Origin: Bacteroidota bacterium
GTDB lineage: Bacteria; Bacteroidota; Bacteroidia; NORP154
Assembly (NCBI GenBank): GCA_022572355.1
Contig: JACZWC010000005.1
Location: forward strand, 1 to 64,000
Reading direction: 5' to 3'
Length of the DNA stretch: 64,000 nt
This document shows, piece after piece, positions 9,293-17,430 of this stretch. The notes beneath the pieces were generated by a model, which ran no database searches, was not told the origin of the DNA, and saw only the letters and a list, made by a program, of their open reading frames with translations. Every line of letters begins with the position of its first letter. The stretch's first letter is position 1. The position numbers and the translations under genes are program-made.

Positions 9293-10165
9293 CTATTTCA
9301 GAGACCAGGAAGGACGGTAGTTTCTACCAGAAGGATTCTTGGTCAAATTTGTAATGATCTCGCCCTTTAGATTGATAATGTAAATATCAGATCTTAATTC
9401 AATCACTAAATATTTGCTATCAGGAGACCAATCTGTGATAGCTCTGGATGATTTTATTATTAGCGTGGGATTAGTTCCATCTGCATTCATCATGTAAATA
9501 CCACTCTTTGATTCCCCCATGGGAAGCCCGGCATGATATGCAATTTTTTTACCATCGGGTGACCATGAAGGTAATTTATGCAACATACGCAGCCCTTTAC
9601 GACCTTTTGTATTACTTCCTGTGTTGGTAATTTGCCGGATTTCGGAGGGGTGGTCTAAATTCACTATAAAAATATCATACCCCTTACCCTGAAATGCAAT
9701 TTCTTTGCTGTCCGGTCCCCAGGTACTTGAAATACTCAACTCGTCTGTATGGAAAGGTGTCAATCGCCTATATTCCAGTCCACCCGTATCGATCACACAC
9801 AGCTCGATATATTCACCAAACCTATCGCTAAAAGCAATGTATTTTCCATTCGGAGACCATCTGGGTAAATAAGTAGTTCTGTTATAAGTCAGTCTTTTCA
9901 TTGATCCACCGGCAATGTTAATAATAAAGACATCCCCATCAATCGAAGCCGCCAACTCTTTGCCGTCTGGAGAAATATCGAAAGATTTAATATCAATTGA
10001 ATCGTGAATGACTTGCTGAACATCGGTACCGTCACTGTTAATGACGAATACGGATAATTTGTCACCAATATATCCCTTAAATGCAATTTTCCCCCCTGGC
10101 AGGGGTTTTTGGGATGAGGCAAATAAAAGGGATAAACAAAAGAAGATCGTTAATACACCTTTCAT
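9293..10165 (-). CDS. Exported TolB-like WD40 beta-propeller protein
   Basis: A 290-residue secreted protein with at least five PD40-type blades marked by SPDGKELA, WSPNGKYIAF, GPDSKEIAF, WSPDGKKIAY and WSPDSKYLV, ending at SWSLK. It resembles the propeller half of TolB but has no TolB N-terminal domain, so it is probably a stand-alone binding protein and not the Tol-Pal component. The frame is open up to 10252, but the ATG at 10165 directly begins a signal peptide (MKGVLTIFFCLSLLFASSQ), whereas the upstream extension would bury it. It stands alone, transcribed leftwards. Ligand unknown. Confidence 0.75.
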   Translation of the reverse strand: MKGVLTIFFCLSLLFASSQKPLPGGKIAFKGYIGDKLSVFVINSDGTDVQQVIHDSIDIKSFDISPDGKELAASIDGDVFIINIAGGSMKRLTYNRTTYLPRWSPNGKYIAFSDRFGEYIELCVIDTGGLEYRRLTPFHTDELSISSTWGPDSKEIAFQGKGYDIFIVNLDHPSEIRQITNTGSNTKGRKGLRMLHKLPSWSPDGKKIAYHAGLPMGESKSGIYMMNADGTNPTLIIKSSRAITDWSPDSKYLVIELRSDIYIINLKGEIITNLTKNPSGRNYRPSWSLK

Positions 10166-10185
10166 CACATTGGTTAATTTACAAA

Positions 10186-10449
10186 CTATTCGAGTATAAC
10201 AAGAGTTTTGGTTGCTACAGTTTGAGACTCGATAACTATATTGCACCTGCATACTTTGTTGCTATTCAAGTCAGAACCGTTTATCAAGATAATATTCTTG
10301 CCTTCCTCTAATGGTCGACTAGCAATAATAGTACCCAATACATCCCGTATAATCAGTTTTTTTGGATTCTTCATACACTTGGGAATGTCGACCTCAATAC
10401 TAACCTGATTCGATTGATTAGCCGGATTAGGCCAGTGCCTAACCGCTCG
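10186..10449 (-). pseudogene. Orphaned T9SS type A sorting domain (gene remnant)
   Basis: Reading leftwards after an in-frame TAA near 10468, the frame encodes a short basic stretch, then a typical T9SS C-terminal domain: HWPNPANQSNQVSIEVDIP, LIIRDVLGTIIAS, and a final KTLVILE before the stop at 10186-10188. Such domains normally end cargo proteins of several hundred residues. Here nothing precedes it except the stop codon and the end of crtD, so it is most simply the surviving 3' end of a deleted secreted-protein gene. An internal ATG at 10374 could yield 62 residues but would lack a signal peptide. Confidence 0.65.
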
Positions 10450-10490
10450 GCCAACCGACCTTTTTCTTTATCGAGCGCGAAATTAGGGAA

Positions 10491-11960
10491 TTAATCCACC
10501 ATCCCCACCGCAATCTTCGCCGACAACAACGACAAGGGAATACTCGGCCCAGGATGCACCGTTCCGCCACAGAAGAAAAGGTTTTTAATCCTGGAGGAAA
10601 AATTGGGATGCCTCAAAAACGCAGAAAATTTGTTGTTTGAGCTATTTCCAAAAACTGAACCAAAGGCACTTTGCCCGGCTTTTTCCAATATCCTTGGCTC
10701 CAGGATTTTTTCAAAATCTATCAATGGTTCAATGTTAGTTTTCAATATACTGTTTAGTTTCTCAATGGTATTGATCCTCGTTTTGGCAATTAGTTCATCC
10801 CAATTCTGATTTTTCATATGGGGTGCATTCACCATGACAAACCAGTTTTCACATCCATCCGGTGCATCAGAAGCGTTCATCTTGGAGGTAACATTTACAT
10901 AAACTGTTGCTTCATTGGCAATTGAGTGCTCTTTAAACAACTTTTGGTACTCATTCGCATCATCATCTGAATAGAACAAGTTGTGCAACCCAAGCTGTTC
11001 AAATTGTTTCACAATCCCCCAATAAAACACGATAACTGAACTCGATCGCTCCTGGTTTAAAGTTTTGGTTGGCTTTATAGCAGAGGGAATCAATTTATGG
11101 TAGGTGTTGTAAACATCCATATTGCTGATAACCACATCAAAATCGATTTTCTCCTCATTTGTAATAATTCCTTTAGCCTTGTTGCCTTCCACAATTATTT
11201 CGTCAACACCGGCATTCATTTTGAATTTTACGCCTATCTTTTCTGCCAATTGTGCAAGGCTGGTTATAATCTTGTAAATGCCTCCCTCTGGGAAGTAGGT
11301 CCCCATATTCATTTCAAAATGAGGGATAATGCCCAAGGTCGCTGGTGCCTCATAAGGGTTGGAGCCATTATAGCTCGCAAAGCGGTTAAAAATCCTCACG
11401 GTTTTATAGTCTTTAAATCGAAGTCTATTGGAATCATTCAAAGAGGTAAATGCTTCAATCTTTCCGAAGTTCAATAAACCCTTCAACGTATTCATGCTGA
11501 GGTAATTCAACGGTTGGTGCAGAGAGCGTTGCATAAAGACTTCATTGGTAATATTGAACTTGGTTTCAGAATCCTTTAGGAATTTTATGATGGAGGCCGC
11601 GTCGTCGTCGGTTTTGCTGGCAATTTCTTCTCCAAACCTCTCTTTTCCATGAAAGCTCTGGATGACCGTTCCGTCATTAAAAAAATAATTGAACACCGGA
11701 TCGAGTTGCTTGTAATTCCAGTAATCTCTTGGGTCTTTTTTACAGAGCAAAAACAGGTCATCGATATATTCGGGCATGGTGAGTACCGAAGGGCCAGTGT
11801 CAAATCGATATCCACCTTCACTGATTTGCCCCATCTTGCCCCCAACTTCTTCATTGGATTCAAAAATGGTAACCTCATAATCTTTATTGGCCATTCTGAT
11901 GGCCGCTCCCAATCCGCCGATACCGGAACCAATAATTGCGCAAGTCTTTGTTCCGGCCAT
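10491..11960 (-). CDS. crtD: CrtD-like carotenoid 3,4-desaturase (CrtI family)
   Basis: A 489-residue flavoprotein of the phytoene-desaturase family. The N-terminal FAD fold is CAIIGSGIGGLGAAIRMA with GGKMGQ and YRFDTGPSVLTMP. The C-terminal signature NLFFCGGTVHPGPSIPLSLL resembles CrtD (1-hydroxycarotenoid 3,4-desaturase) more than CrtI, whose version in this window (22254-23732) ends AGQLTVPGPGIPPAI. CrtD adds the 3,4 double bond at the acyclic end of monocyclic carotenoids such as saproxanthin, myxol and flexixanthin. It lies 2 bases after the halogenase-like gene on the same strand, so the two are almost certainly cotranscribed, apart from the main crt operon 10 kb away. Confidence 0.82.
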   Translation of the reverse strand: MAGTKTCAIIGSGIGGLGAAIRMANKDYEVTIFESNEEVGGKMGQISEGGYRFDTGPSVLTMPEYIDDLFLLCKKDPRDYWNYKQLDPVFNYFFNDGTVIQSFHGKERFGEEIASKTDDDAASIIKFLKDSETKFNITNEVFMQRSLHQPLNYLSMNTLKGLLNFGKIEAFTSLNDSNRLRFKDYKTVRIFNRFASYNGSNPYEAPATLGIIPHFEMNMGTYFPEGGIYKIITSLAQLAEKIGVKFKMNAGVDEIIVEGNKAKGIITNEEKIDFDVVISNMDVYNTYHKLIPSAIKPTKTLNQERSSSVIVFYWGIVKQFEQLGLHNLFYSDDDANEYQKLFKEHSIANEATVYVNVTSKMNASDAPDGCENWFVMVNAPHMKNQNWDELIAKTRINTIEKLNSILKTNIEPLIDFEKILEPRILEKAGQSAFGSVFGNSSNNKFSAFLRHPNFSSRIKNLFFCGGTVHPGPSIPLSLLSAKIAVGMVD

Positions 11961-11962
11961 AG

Positions 11963-13198
11963 CTAATTAATTTTAAGGTCTTTCGGACTTCTGACCAACA
12001 GAGCAAATTTTGACATAAACTCCAGAAGTCCACGACTATAAATGCCATTAACGGCCTCACCTGTAAATATCCTGGAAAGGTGTTTTTCAATATGTGGCTC
12101 GATTCCTCTGCCGATGAAGTTGTTTCGCATAGTTTGTCCCGCTCGGTACAAGGAGAACAATCTGCCATTGTACCAGGTATTGATGACTTTTTGCCAGAGT
12201 GTAAGCTCCCAGTGAAACTTTTTTTCATAGGCCTCAAATGCTTCTTTTGTATCAGATTTTATTGCCTTATAAAGCATTTGACCGCTTTTCATGGCGAGAT
12301 ATGCACCCGTTGAAAATACAGGATCCACAAAACCTGCCGCATCGCCAATGCATGCCCAATTTTCTCCAACCATTTTCTGAGAGATCAGCTGATAATTAGA
12401 ATATTTGATTACTGAGGTTAATCGCCGTGAATCTTTTGCATAAGATCCGATACATGTGTTGTCCTTTATAAAATTGTCGAATTGCTCTTCAGCACGGTCT
12501 CCATAATTCTTTAAATGAACAGGATCCACTACAATCCCGACGGATACTCTCCCCGGCAATGGAATTCTCCATCCCCAACCCTTTTCATACCGATCTACAT
12601 GGATGTGTCCCGGGCTCGTCATGACTACACTGTCCAAATGAGCGAATAGCGCAGTATCCTTTCGTTTGCCTTTTTTGGTTGGAATACTCAACAGTTTCGC
12701 GATTTGTCTGCTTCGGCCAGTGGCGTCAACTATCAAATCAGGTGGTGTATCGAATAACCCGTCACTGGCTGCTATGGATTCGTTTTCAAGACATACGGAA
12801 TTGCCCTCTTGCCTGAGCTTTGCTGAATGAGGAACCAATTTTGCACCATTTCTTATGGCCACATTCAAAATGGCTTCGTCAAACTCTTTTCTGGGCGTAT
12901 TGTATGCGTAATTTGGCAACTCTCCTTTGGCCCAGCCGAATTCAAATGGAACAATCTCATCAGGACTCAACCATACAGTCGCGCCAGGTTTGTGGATGCT
13001 GAATGATCTTACTTCATCTTCAATTCCAAGTTCTCTCAAGATGGGCACTACCGCAGGTAGAAGTGATTCCCCAATGATTAACTCAGGCCTTTTGGCGGTA
13101 TGATATATACCGACCTTGAAGCCATCTTTGGCCAACAGCGCACCAAGGGTCGCGCCGGCAGGGCCACCACCTATTATAGCTATCGATTTCTGCTTCAT
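11963..13198 (-). CDS. Flavin-dependent halogenase-like oxidoreductase
   Basis: A 411-residue FAD protein of the tryptophan-halogenase/geranylgeranyl-reductase superfamily. It has the Rossmann motif GGGPAG (10-15), GESLLPAVVPIL (43-54), HKPGA with K70 at the place of the halogenase catalytic lysine, W208-G-W-R-I-P213 matching the WxWxIP halogenase signature, and the FAD-binding GDAAGFVDPVFSTG. These motifs favour halogenase over geranylgeranyl reductase, but a hydroxylase is possible. It is divergent from the carrier-protein operon across 88 bases and runs into crtD, placing it between two pathways. If it acts on a carrier-bound substrate, the neighbouring ACP would be the natural partner; that is inference. 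Confidence 0.72.
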   Translation of the reverse strand: MKQKSIAIIGGGPAGATLGALLAKDGFKVGIYHTAKRPELIIGESLLPAVVPILRELGIEDEVRSFSIHKPGATVWLSPDEIVPFEFGWAKGELPNYAYNTPRKEFDEAILNVAIRNGAKLVPHSAKLRQEGNSVCLENESIAASDGLFDTPPDLIVDATGRSRQIAKLLSIPTKKGKRKDTALFAHLDSVVMTSPGHIHVDRYEKGWGWRIPLPGRVSVGIVVDPVHLKNYGDRAEEQFDNFIKDNTCIGSYAKDSRRLTSVIKYSNYQLISQKMVGENWACIGDAAGFVDPVFSTGAYLAMKSGQMLYKAIKSDTKEAFEAYEKKFHWELTLWQKVINTWYNGRLFSLYRAGQTMRNNFIGRGIEPHIEKHLSRIFTGEAVNGIYSRGLLEFMSKFALLVRSPKDLKIN

Positions 13199-13247
13199 CT
13201 TCCAGGTGTAAAGATGTTACAAATTCTGTAAAGTCAGATTGAAAACT

Positions 13248-13255
13248 TAAGTTTG
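13248..13255 (+). promoter_or_regulatory. Probable -7 promoter box of the carrier-protein operon
   Basis: TAAGTTTG is an exact TAnnTTTG match in the 88-base gap between the divergent halogenase-like gene and the ACP gene, 31 bases before the ACP start. TTCTG at 13224-13228 is a weak -33 candidate. No matching box is seen on the opposite strand. Confidence 0.5.
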
Positions 13256-13286
13256 TACTGATCTAAGTGACCAACTTTAGTAGATT

Positions 13287-13535
13287 ATGGACGAGCAAAT
13301 AATATGTGCGGAACTGCGAAAGTTTTTGAAATCGAGCATTTTGGCAGAAGGAGTAGAAATTGAAAAAGACACCCTCTTCAAAGATGTTGGTATAGACTCC
13401 TATTCGGTGATAGAAACGGTATTGTTTATAGAGCGCAAGTTTGGCGTAGCATTACCTGATGAAGCACTGACTCCAGAGAACTTAAAATCAATTGAAAGTT
13501 TGGCCAATTGTACAATGAAATGCGCCAATGATTAA
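13287..13535 (+). CDS. Stand-alone acyl carrier protein
   Basis: An 82-residue carrier protein with the 4'-phosphopantetheine attachment motif DVGIDSYS (S38 is the attachment serine), flanked by the usual helices, with FGVALPDEALTPENLKSI forming helix III. It is not the fatty-acid AcpP, whose motif is GADSLD and which normally sits with fab genes. It is the first gene of an operon: its TAA stop overlaps the ATG of the next gene by one base. Its neighbours (ligase, condensation-like protein, flavoproteins) indicate that it holds a covalently bound substrate for activation, modification and transfer. A phosphopantetheinyl transferase is not seen in the window. Confidence 0.85.
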   Translation: MDEQIICAELRKFLKSSILAEGVEIEKDTLFKDVGIDSYSVIETVLFIERKFGVALPDEALTPENLKSIESLANCTMKCAND

Positions 13536-14806
13536 TGTCTAGATTGACCGACATACCAAATACGCTTATTCTCAATGGCTATGACGCCTTTCAGCATTTT
13601 ATCGGTACTGTGCATGCGGCTGAGAAAGATTCGTGTACCAATTCCAGAATGATAATAGAAATGGAGGGAGTGTTAACCGAGCAGATGATCGAGGATCGAT
13701 TGGCTGATTTGGAACAACTTGCATGGATCAATTCGTATAAATTAAAAACGGGGGGGCTGCTACACAAAAAAAGGGTTGAAATAGGAGAGAGTCCTCAAAA
13801 GATAAATGTAATAAGTGGCAGGGTCTCTGAGCAGGAATATCACTTATTGCATTTTGAGAAAATCCCAATTTTATCGGATACATGGATAGAGATTGATCTG
13901 ATTTATCTATCCGGAGAGAGGACAGCCCTTATCCTTTCGAACAATCACATTATCTTAGATGTCACGGGAATGAAATACATTGCAGAATTGCTGTGCGGTT
14001 TGATCAACCCTGACAATATTGACAGCTGGTCCGTAAATCGGAAAGGTGGGAAGCGCATATCTCCACTAAATGCCTTTGGCTATTTATTTGGATTGATAAC
14101 CCAAAAAGTTATCGATCTTAGGTCGGGTAGGGGGGTGCAATACGTTTCAGGTTATTACAGGAAAATACAGTTCAGTGAAGAAGAAACAACTGCCATAGAA
14201 ACACAGGCATTGCAAAGCGGAGCTAAGTTCGGTGTTATCCTATACTATTTGGCGTGCACGGTAAAGGCAGTGGCCAGCGTTAAGAAATCTAAAAAGGGTA
14301 TTTTCTGGGTTCCGGTAACAGTTGATACAAGGCCGAAAGGCAAAAGGGGCCCAGTGCTGCAAAACCAGATTTCGATGATGTTCTTTAAAGTTCGAGCTGA
14401 CAAAGTCAAATTGATTGAGCAACTTGTAGCAGAATTTTCTGCGCAGATGATTAATCAGATAAAATTGAAGATTGTCCAGTCTTATTCATCGTTGATCAAT
14501 TCGATAAAATCATTACCGGGTTGGCTATATGGCGCGATGGTCAAATTGCCATCTAAGGGAGTCTTTTCCAGCTTTGCATTTTCAGACCTTGGAGAATTTA
14601 GCATGGAATCGTTCCTCGGAAAGAAAGTGATCACAGTATATAACTTGCCTGTGAATCCCAACCCTCCTGGATTCAATATTGTTTATATGAAGTTCAGAGG
14701 TACATTGAGTGTTGTAGTCGGTTGTCATGACACTGTGTTTACAGATGAAAAGTTTGCAGAGTTTGAGAGTCATTTAAAAGAAACTTTAGTTCACGGTGGA
14801 GAATAA
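13535..14806 (+). CDS. Condensation-domain-like acyltransferase
   Basis: A 423-residue protein of the CoA/carrier-dependent acyltransferase superfamily (NRPS condensation domains, PapA, wax ester synthases). The active-site element is NNHIILDVTG (136-145), which supplies H138 and D142 of HxxxD(G). The C-terminal half contains long stretches typical of the second lobe (VPVTVDTRPKGKRG, FAFSDLGEF). Length is that of a single condensation domain. With an adjacent free carrier protein, the likely job is to transfer the tethered acyl group to an amine or hydroxyl acceptor. The acceptor is unknown. It is joined to the ACP by a one-base overlap and to the next gene by an 11-base overlap. Confidence 0.68.
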   Translation: MSRLTDIPNTLILNGYDAFQHFIGTVHAAEKDSCTNSRMIIEMEGVLTEQMIEDRLADLEQLAWINSYKLKTGGLLHKKRVEIGESPQKINVISGRVSEQEYHLLHFEKIPILSDTWIEIDLIYLSGERTALILSNNHIILDVTGMKYIAELLCGLINPDNIDSWSVNRKGGKRISPLNAFGYLFGLITQKVIDLRSGRGVQYVSGYYRKIQFSEEETTAIETQALQSGAKFGVILYYLACTVKAVASVKKSKKGIFWVPVTVDTRPKGKRGPVLQNQISMMFFKVRADKVKLIEQLVAEFSAQMINQIKLKIVQSYSSLINSIKSLPGWLYGAMVKLPSKGVFSSFAFSDLGEFSMESFLGKKVITVYNLPVNPNPPGFNIVYMKFRGTLSVVVGCHDTVFTDEKFAEFESHLKETLVHGGE

Positions 14807-16049
14807 TCAGCTCAATACGGATATCCTTATTATCGGGGGAGGCTCTGCTGGGATTGCGGCGGCGGTTTCTGCTGCAAGAATGGGAGTAAGTACCATGTTG
14901 ATTGAGAAAGGCTCATTCTTGGGAGGCAAAGCCACCAATGCAATCGTCAGTACCATATGTGGCGCATATTTCCGGGGTGAGGACAAGGAACCTCATCATG
15001 CACATAAAGGCTTTCCGAAAGAATTCTGTGAGAAACTCTCTATAGCAAGCAGCACAGAACCCTTTACATACGTTGAAGGATTGCGCTTTCTACCTTACGA
15101 CCATCAAGCTTTCAAATTGCTTTGTGACGAGTATATGCGAAGTGAAAATATTGAGCTTTTCCTTCATGCCTCTTTGTGTTCTGTGGAATCGGGTAATGGT
15201 GTGATCAATTCTGTTGATGCTATAGTGCTGGATCGACCATTAAAAATAATCCCAAAGGCGGTTATAGATTGTACCGGAGAAGCCCTCGTTGCAACATTGT
15301 GTAATCTGGATGTATTGAAAGATGAAGCGTATCAGGCATCCGCAATGGTCTTTTCTTTAGCCGGAATCGAGTCAACGGATTTTGAGAATCTTAGCTTATC
15401 ACTGAGGAGGTCAATTCGAAAAGGATTAGAAGATGGTAGCCTGGACCCGGAATTGGAGAAGCTATCTGTTATCCCAGGCTCTCTAAAAAATGGAAGTGCA
15501 TTTTTTAAATTGAGCGTCCCCAGAGCCATAAGTGACGAACTGAACAAATCCACTGAGCTGGAGCTCTTTGCCAGGGAAGCTGTAAACAAGATATACGGTT
15601 TTCTCAAATCGGAAAACGGCTTGTTAAAAAATTCTGAAATAGCGGTAGTGGCATCGGAACTCGGCATAAGAACCGGTCGCAGATCTGTCGGCAAATATAC
15701 GCTCACTGAATCGGATGTCCTGAATTGCGTGAAATTTGATCAGGGTATTGCCAACGGGGTGTGGCCAATTGAGTACTGGGAGCATGATGGTAACGTAAAC
15801 ATGAACTATTTTGAAGCTGGTGATTGTTATGAGATCCCCGCTGACTGCCTGATCTCTAAAGATCTGAGCAACCTCTATTTCGCAGGAAGGAACATCTCCG
15901 CATCTGACAAAGCAATTGCAAGCGCTCGAGTCATAGGCACTTGCCTGGCAACGGGTTATGCAGCGGGTAAAATGGCAGCGGGTAGTGTTTTAAACAAAGA
16001 TGCGGAAGCGATTATTCAGGAAATAAAATCGGAAATGCTCCATGTCTGA
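14796..16049 (+). CDS. FAD-dependent oxidoreductase (FAD_oxidored type)
   Basis: A 417-residue flavoprotein with an N-terminal dinucleotide-binding fold (DILIIGGGSAGIAAAVSAAR, residues ~9-28), an EKGSFLGGKATNA segment, and a C-terminal FAD-binding NLYFAGRNISASDKAIASAR followed by GTCLATGYAAGKMA. It belongs to the group of flavoproteins related to fumarate reductase subunits and the FAD_oxidored family, with no assigned reaction. The start is a GTG at 14796, which directly precedes the Rossmann fold and overlaps the previous gene by 11 bases; no better ATG lies upstream in frame. In context it probably oxidises or reduces the carrier-bound substrate. Confidence 0.72.
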   Translation: MENNQLNTDILIIGGGSAGIAAAVSAARMGVSTMLIEKGSFLGGKATNAIVSTICGAYFRGEDKEPHHAHKGFPKEFCEKLSIASSTEPFTYVEGLRFLPYDHQAFKLLCDEYMRSENIELFLHASLCSVESGNGVINSVDAIVLDRPLKIIPKAVIDCTGEALVATLCNLDVLKDEAYQASAMVFSLAGIESTDFENLSLSLRRSIRKGLEDGSLDPELEKLSVIPGSLKNGSAFFKLSVPRAISDELNKSTELELFAREAVNKIYGFLKSENGLLKNSEIAVVASELGIRTGRRSVGKYTLTESDVLNCVKFDQGIANGVWPIEYWEHDGNVNMNYFEAGDCYEIPADCLISKDLSNLYFAGRNISASDKAIASARVIGTCLATGYAAGKMAAGSVLNKDAEAIIQEIKSEMLHV

Positions 16050-17430
16050 ATCCGTATACCAGATAATTGAAAAATCTGCGGCTTCCTGGCCAAATAATGT
16101 TGCAATCGTTGATTCCAGGGGCTCACTTACCTATTCGCAGCTTCAGAAGCAGATCGAAGTTCTAAAATCCCGATTGCAGTCAGGCGGTATAAAACCGGGT
16201 ATGGGCGTGGGCGTAATGGGCCAAAACAGTCGCGAATTCATCACAACCGCCTTTGCTGTTCTGGGTTGTGGTGCCTGTGTAATGCCCATGTCACAGCAAT
16301 TGAGAAAGAATGAAGTTGAAACAATAGTTGACCGGGCAGGATTGCACGCAATAATTGATGAGACTGATGACTGGAAGCCGTCTTTTACTCAAGTGACACT
16401 GGATAAGCGCTTTGCCGATTTAGTCGAGGACCCGGCATTTGTTCGATTTACCTCGGGAACAACGGGCACTTCCAAAGGTGTTGTTATTTCAGGGAAATCA
16501 GTGTTGGAAAGGATTGATGCGGCCAATAAAGCCTTGTTGCTCAACTCCGAAGATGTCGTAATATGGGTGTTGCCAATGTCCTTTCACTTTATCGTTTCAA
16601 TAGTCCTGTACCTGCATGTAGGAGCGACAATAGCCATTTGTGCTGATTTCACTGCTGAGAGCATTCTCGATTGTTGCATAGAGAACGACGGCACAATGCT
16701 TTATGCATCTCCAATGCATGTGAAGCTGCTGGCCAATGATCAATCACAAAAAGAAATGCCATCAATGAAGACGGTAATCTCTACTTCGTCGGGGGTCTCT
16801 TTGAAGGATTGCATGGCTTTCAAGGAGAGATTCGATATTCCCATCACACAGGCTTACGGTATAATAGAAGTGGGGCTGCCGCTGATCAATACAATAGAAA
16901 ATACGAACAACCCGGATGCTATTGGGCATGCATTACCGGATTTTGAAGTTGAAATATTGAATGAACAGCTGGAAGTCAGGAAGGCAGGTGAAATCGGACA
17001 ACTCGCCATGAAAGGCCCCGGAATGTTCTCTGCATATTTGTCGCCGGCAAAAACAAAAGAAGAAGTACTGCACAACGGATGGTTCTTAACCGGTGACCTG
17101 GCGATAAAGGATGCTGACGGGCTGGTTAAAATTACAGGAAGACAAAATTCTGTCATTAATGTATCGGGGAATAAAGTATTTCCTGAAGAGGTAGAGCATA
17201 TATTAAACTCTAATAGGGCGGTGAAAATTTCAAAGGTATACGGTACAAAACATGCCTTGCTGGGCGAAGTGGTGCAGGCTGATGTAGTCATAAAAGAAGG
17301 AATGGAAGTGGATCAAGAAGAGCTGCACGCTTATTGCGCGGAGCGACTATCGATATTCAAAGTTCCCAAGAGGTTTGAATTTGTGAGTAGTTTAAAAATG
17401 ACAAACAGCGGGAAGGTCTCTCGCGTATAG
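16042..17430 (+). CDS. Adenylate-forming acyl/aminoacyl ligase
   Basis: A 462-residue AMP-binding enzyme with all core motifs: FTSGTTGTSKG (136-146, the phosphate loop), YGIIE (272-276), TGD (350-352), GRQNSVINVSGNKVFP (366-381) and the catalytic lysine K458 in NSGKVSR. It should activate a carboxylic acid as the adenylate and load it onto the ACP encoded first in the operon, or onto CoA. The substrate cannot be read from the sequence with confidence. It overlaps the preceding gene by 8 bases. Its TAG stop directly abuts the TAG stop of the sulfotransferase on the other strand, so no bases separate the two genes. Confidence 0.82.
   Translation: MSESVYQIIEKSAASWPNNVAIVDSRGSLTYSQLQKQIEVLKSRLQSGGIKPGMGVGVMGQNSREFITTAFAVLGCGACVMPMSQQLRKNEVETIVDRAGLHAIIDETDDWKPSFTQVTLDKRFADLVEDPAFVRFTSGTTGTSKGVVISGKSVLERIDAANKALLLNSEDVVIWVLPMSFHFIVSIVLYLHVGATIAICADFTAESILDCCIENDGTMLYASPMHVKLLANDQSQKEMPSMKTVISTSSGVSLKDCMAFKERFDIPITQAYGIIEVGLPLINTIENTNNPDAIGHALPDFEVEILNEQLEVRKAGEIGQLAMKGPGMFSAYLSPAKTKEEVLHNGWFLTGDLAIKDADGLVKITGRQNSVINVSGNKVFPEEVEHILNSNRAVKISKVYGTKHALLGEVVQADVVIKEGMEVDQEELHAYCAERLSIFKVPKRFEFVSSLKMTNSGKVSRV

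Noticed and set aside
9293..10165. TolB of the Tol-Pal system
   Set aside because: Only the propeller repeats are present; the N-terminal TolB domain and neighbouring tolQ/R/A or pal genes are missing.
10081..10311. 76-codon rightward frame opposite the TolB-like gene start
   Set aside because: It overlaps the signal peptide region of the TolB-like gene and the orphan sorting domain on the other strand and shows no protein-like pattern.
11097..11477. 126-codon frame antisense to crtD
   Set aside because: It lies entirely opposite a well-supported gene with clear motifs; its own translation has no recognisable domain or signal.
11963..13198. Geranylgeranyl reductase assignment for the halogenase-like protein
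   Set aside because: The superfamily is shared and carotenoid genes are adjacent, but the WxWxIP motif and the lysine in HKPGA are halogenase marks. Kept only as an alternative.
16854..17291. 145-codon frame antisense to the ligase
   Set aside because: The Ser/Thr/Phe-rich translation is the usual shadow of a coding frame in reverse; the ligase motifs are on the plus strand.
13287..17430. Flexirubin or aryl polyene biosynthesis cluster
   Set aside because: ACP, flavoprotein and halogenase-like genes recall such clusters, but there is no ketosynthase, ketoreductase, dehydratase or ammonia-lyase gene, which those pathways require.
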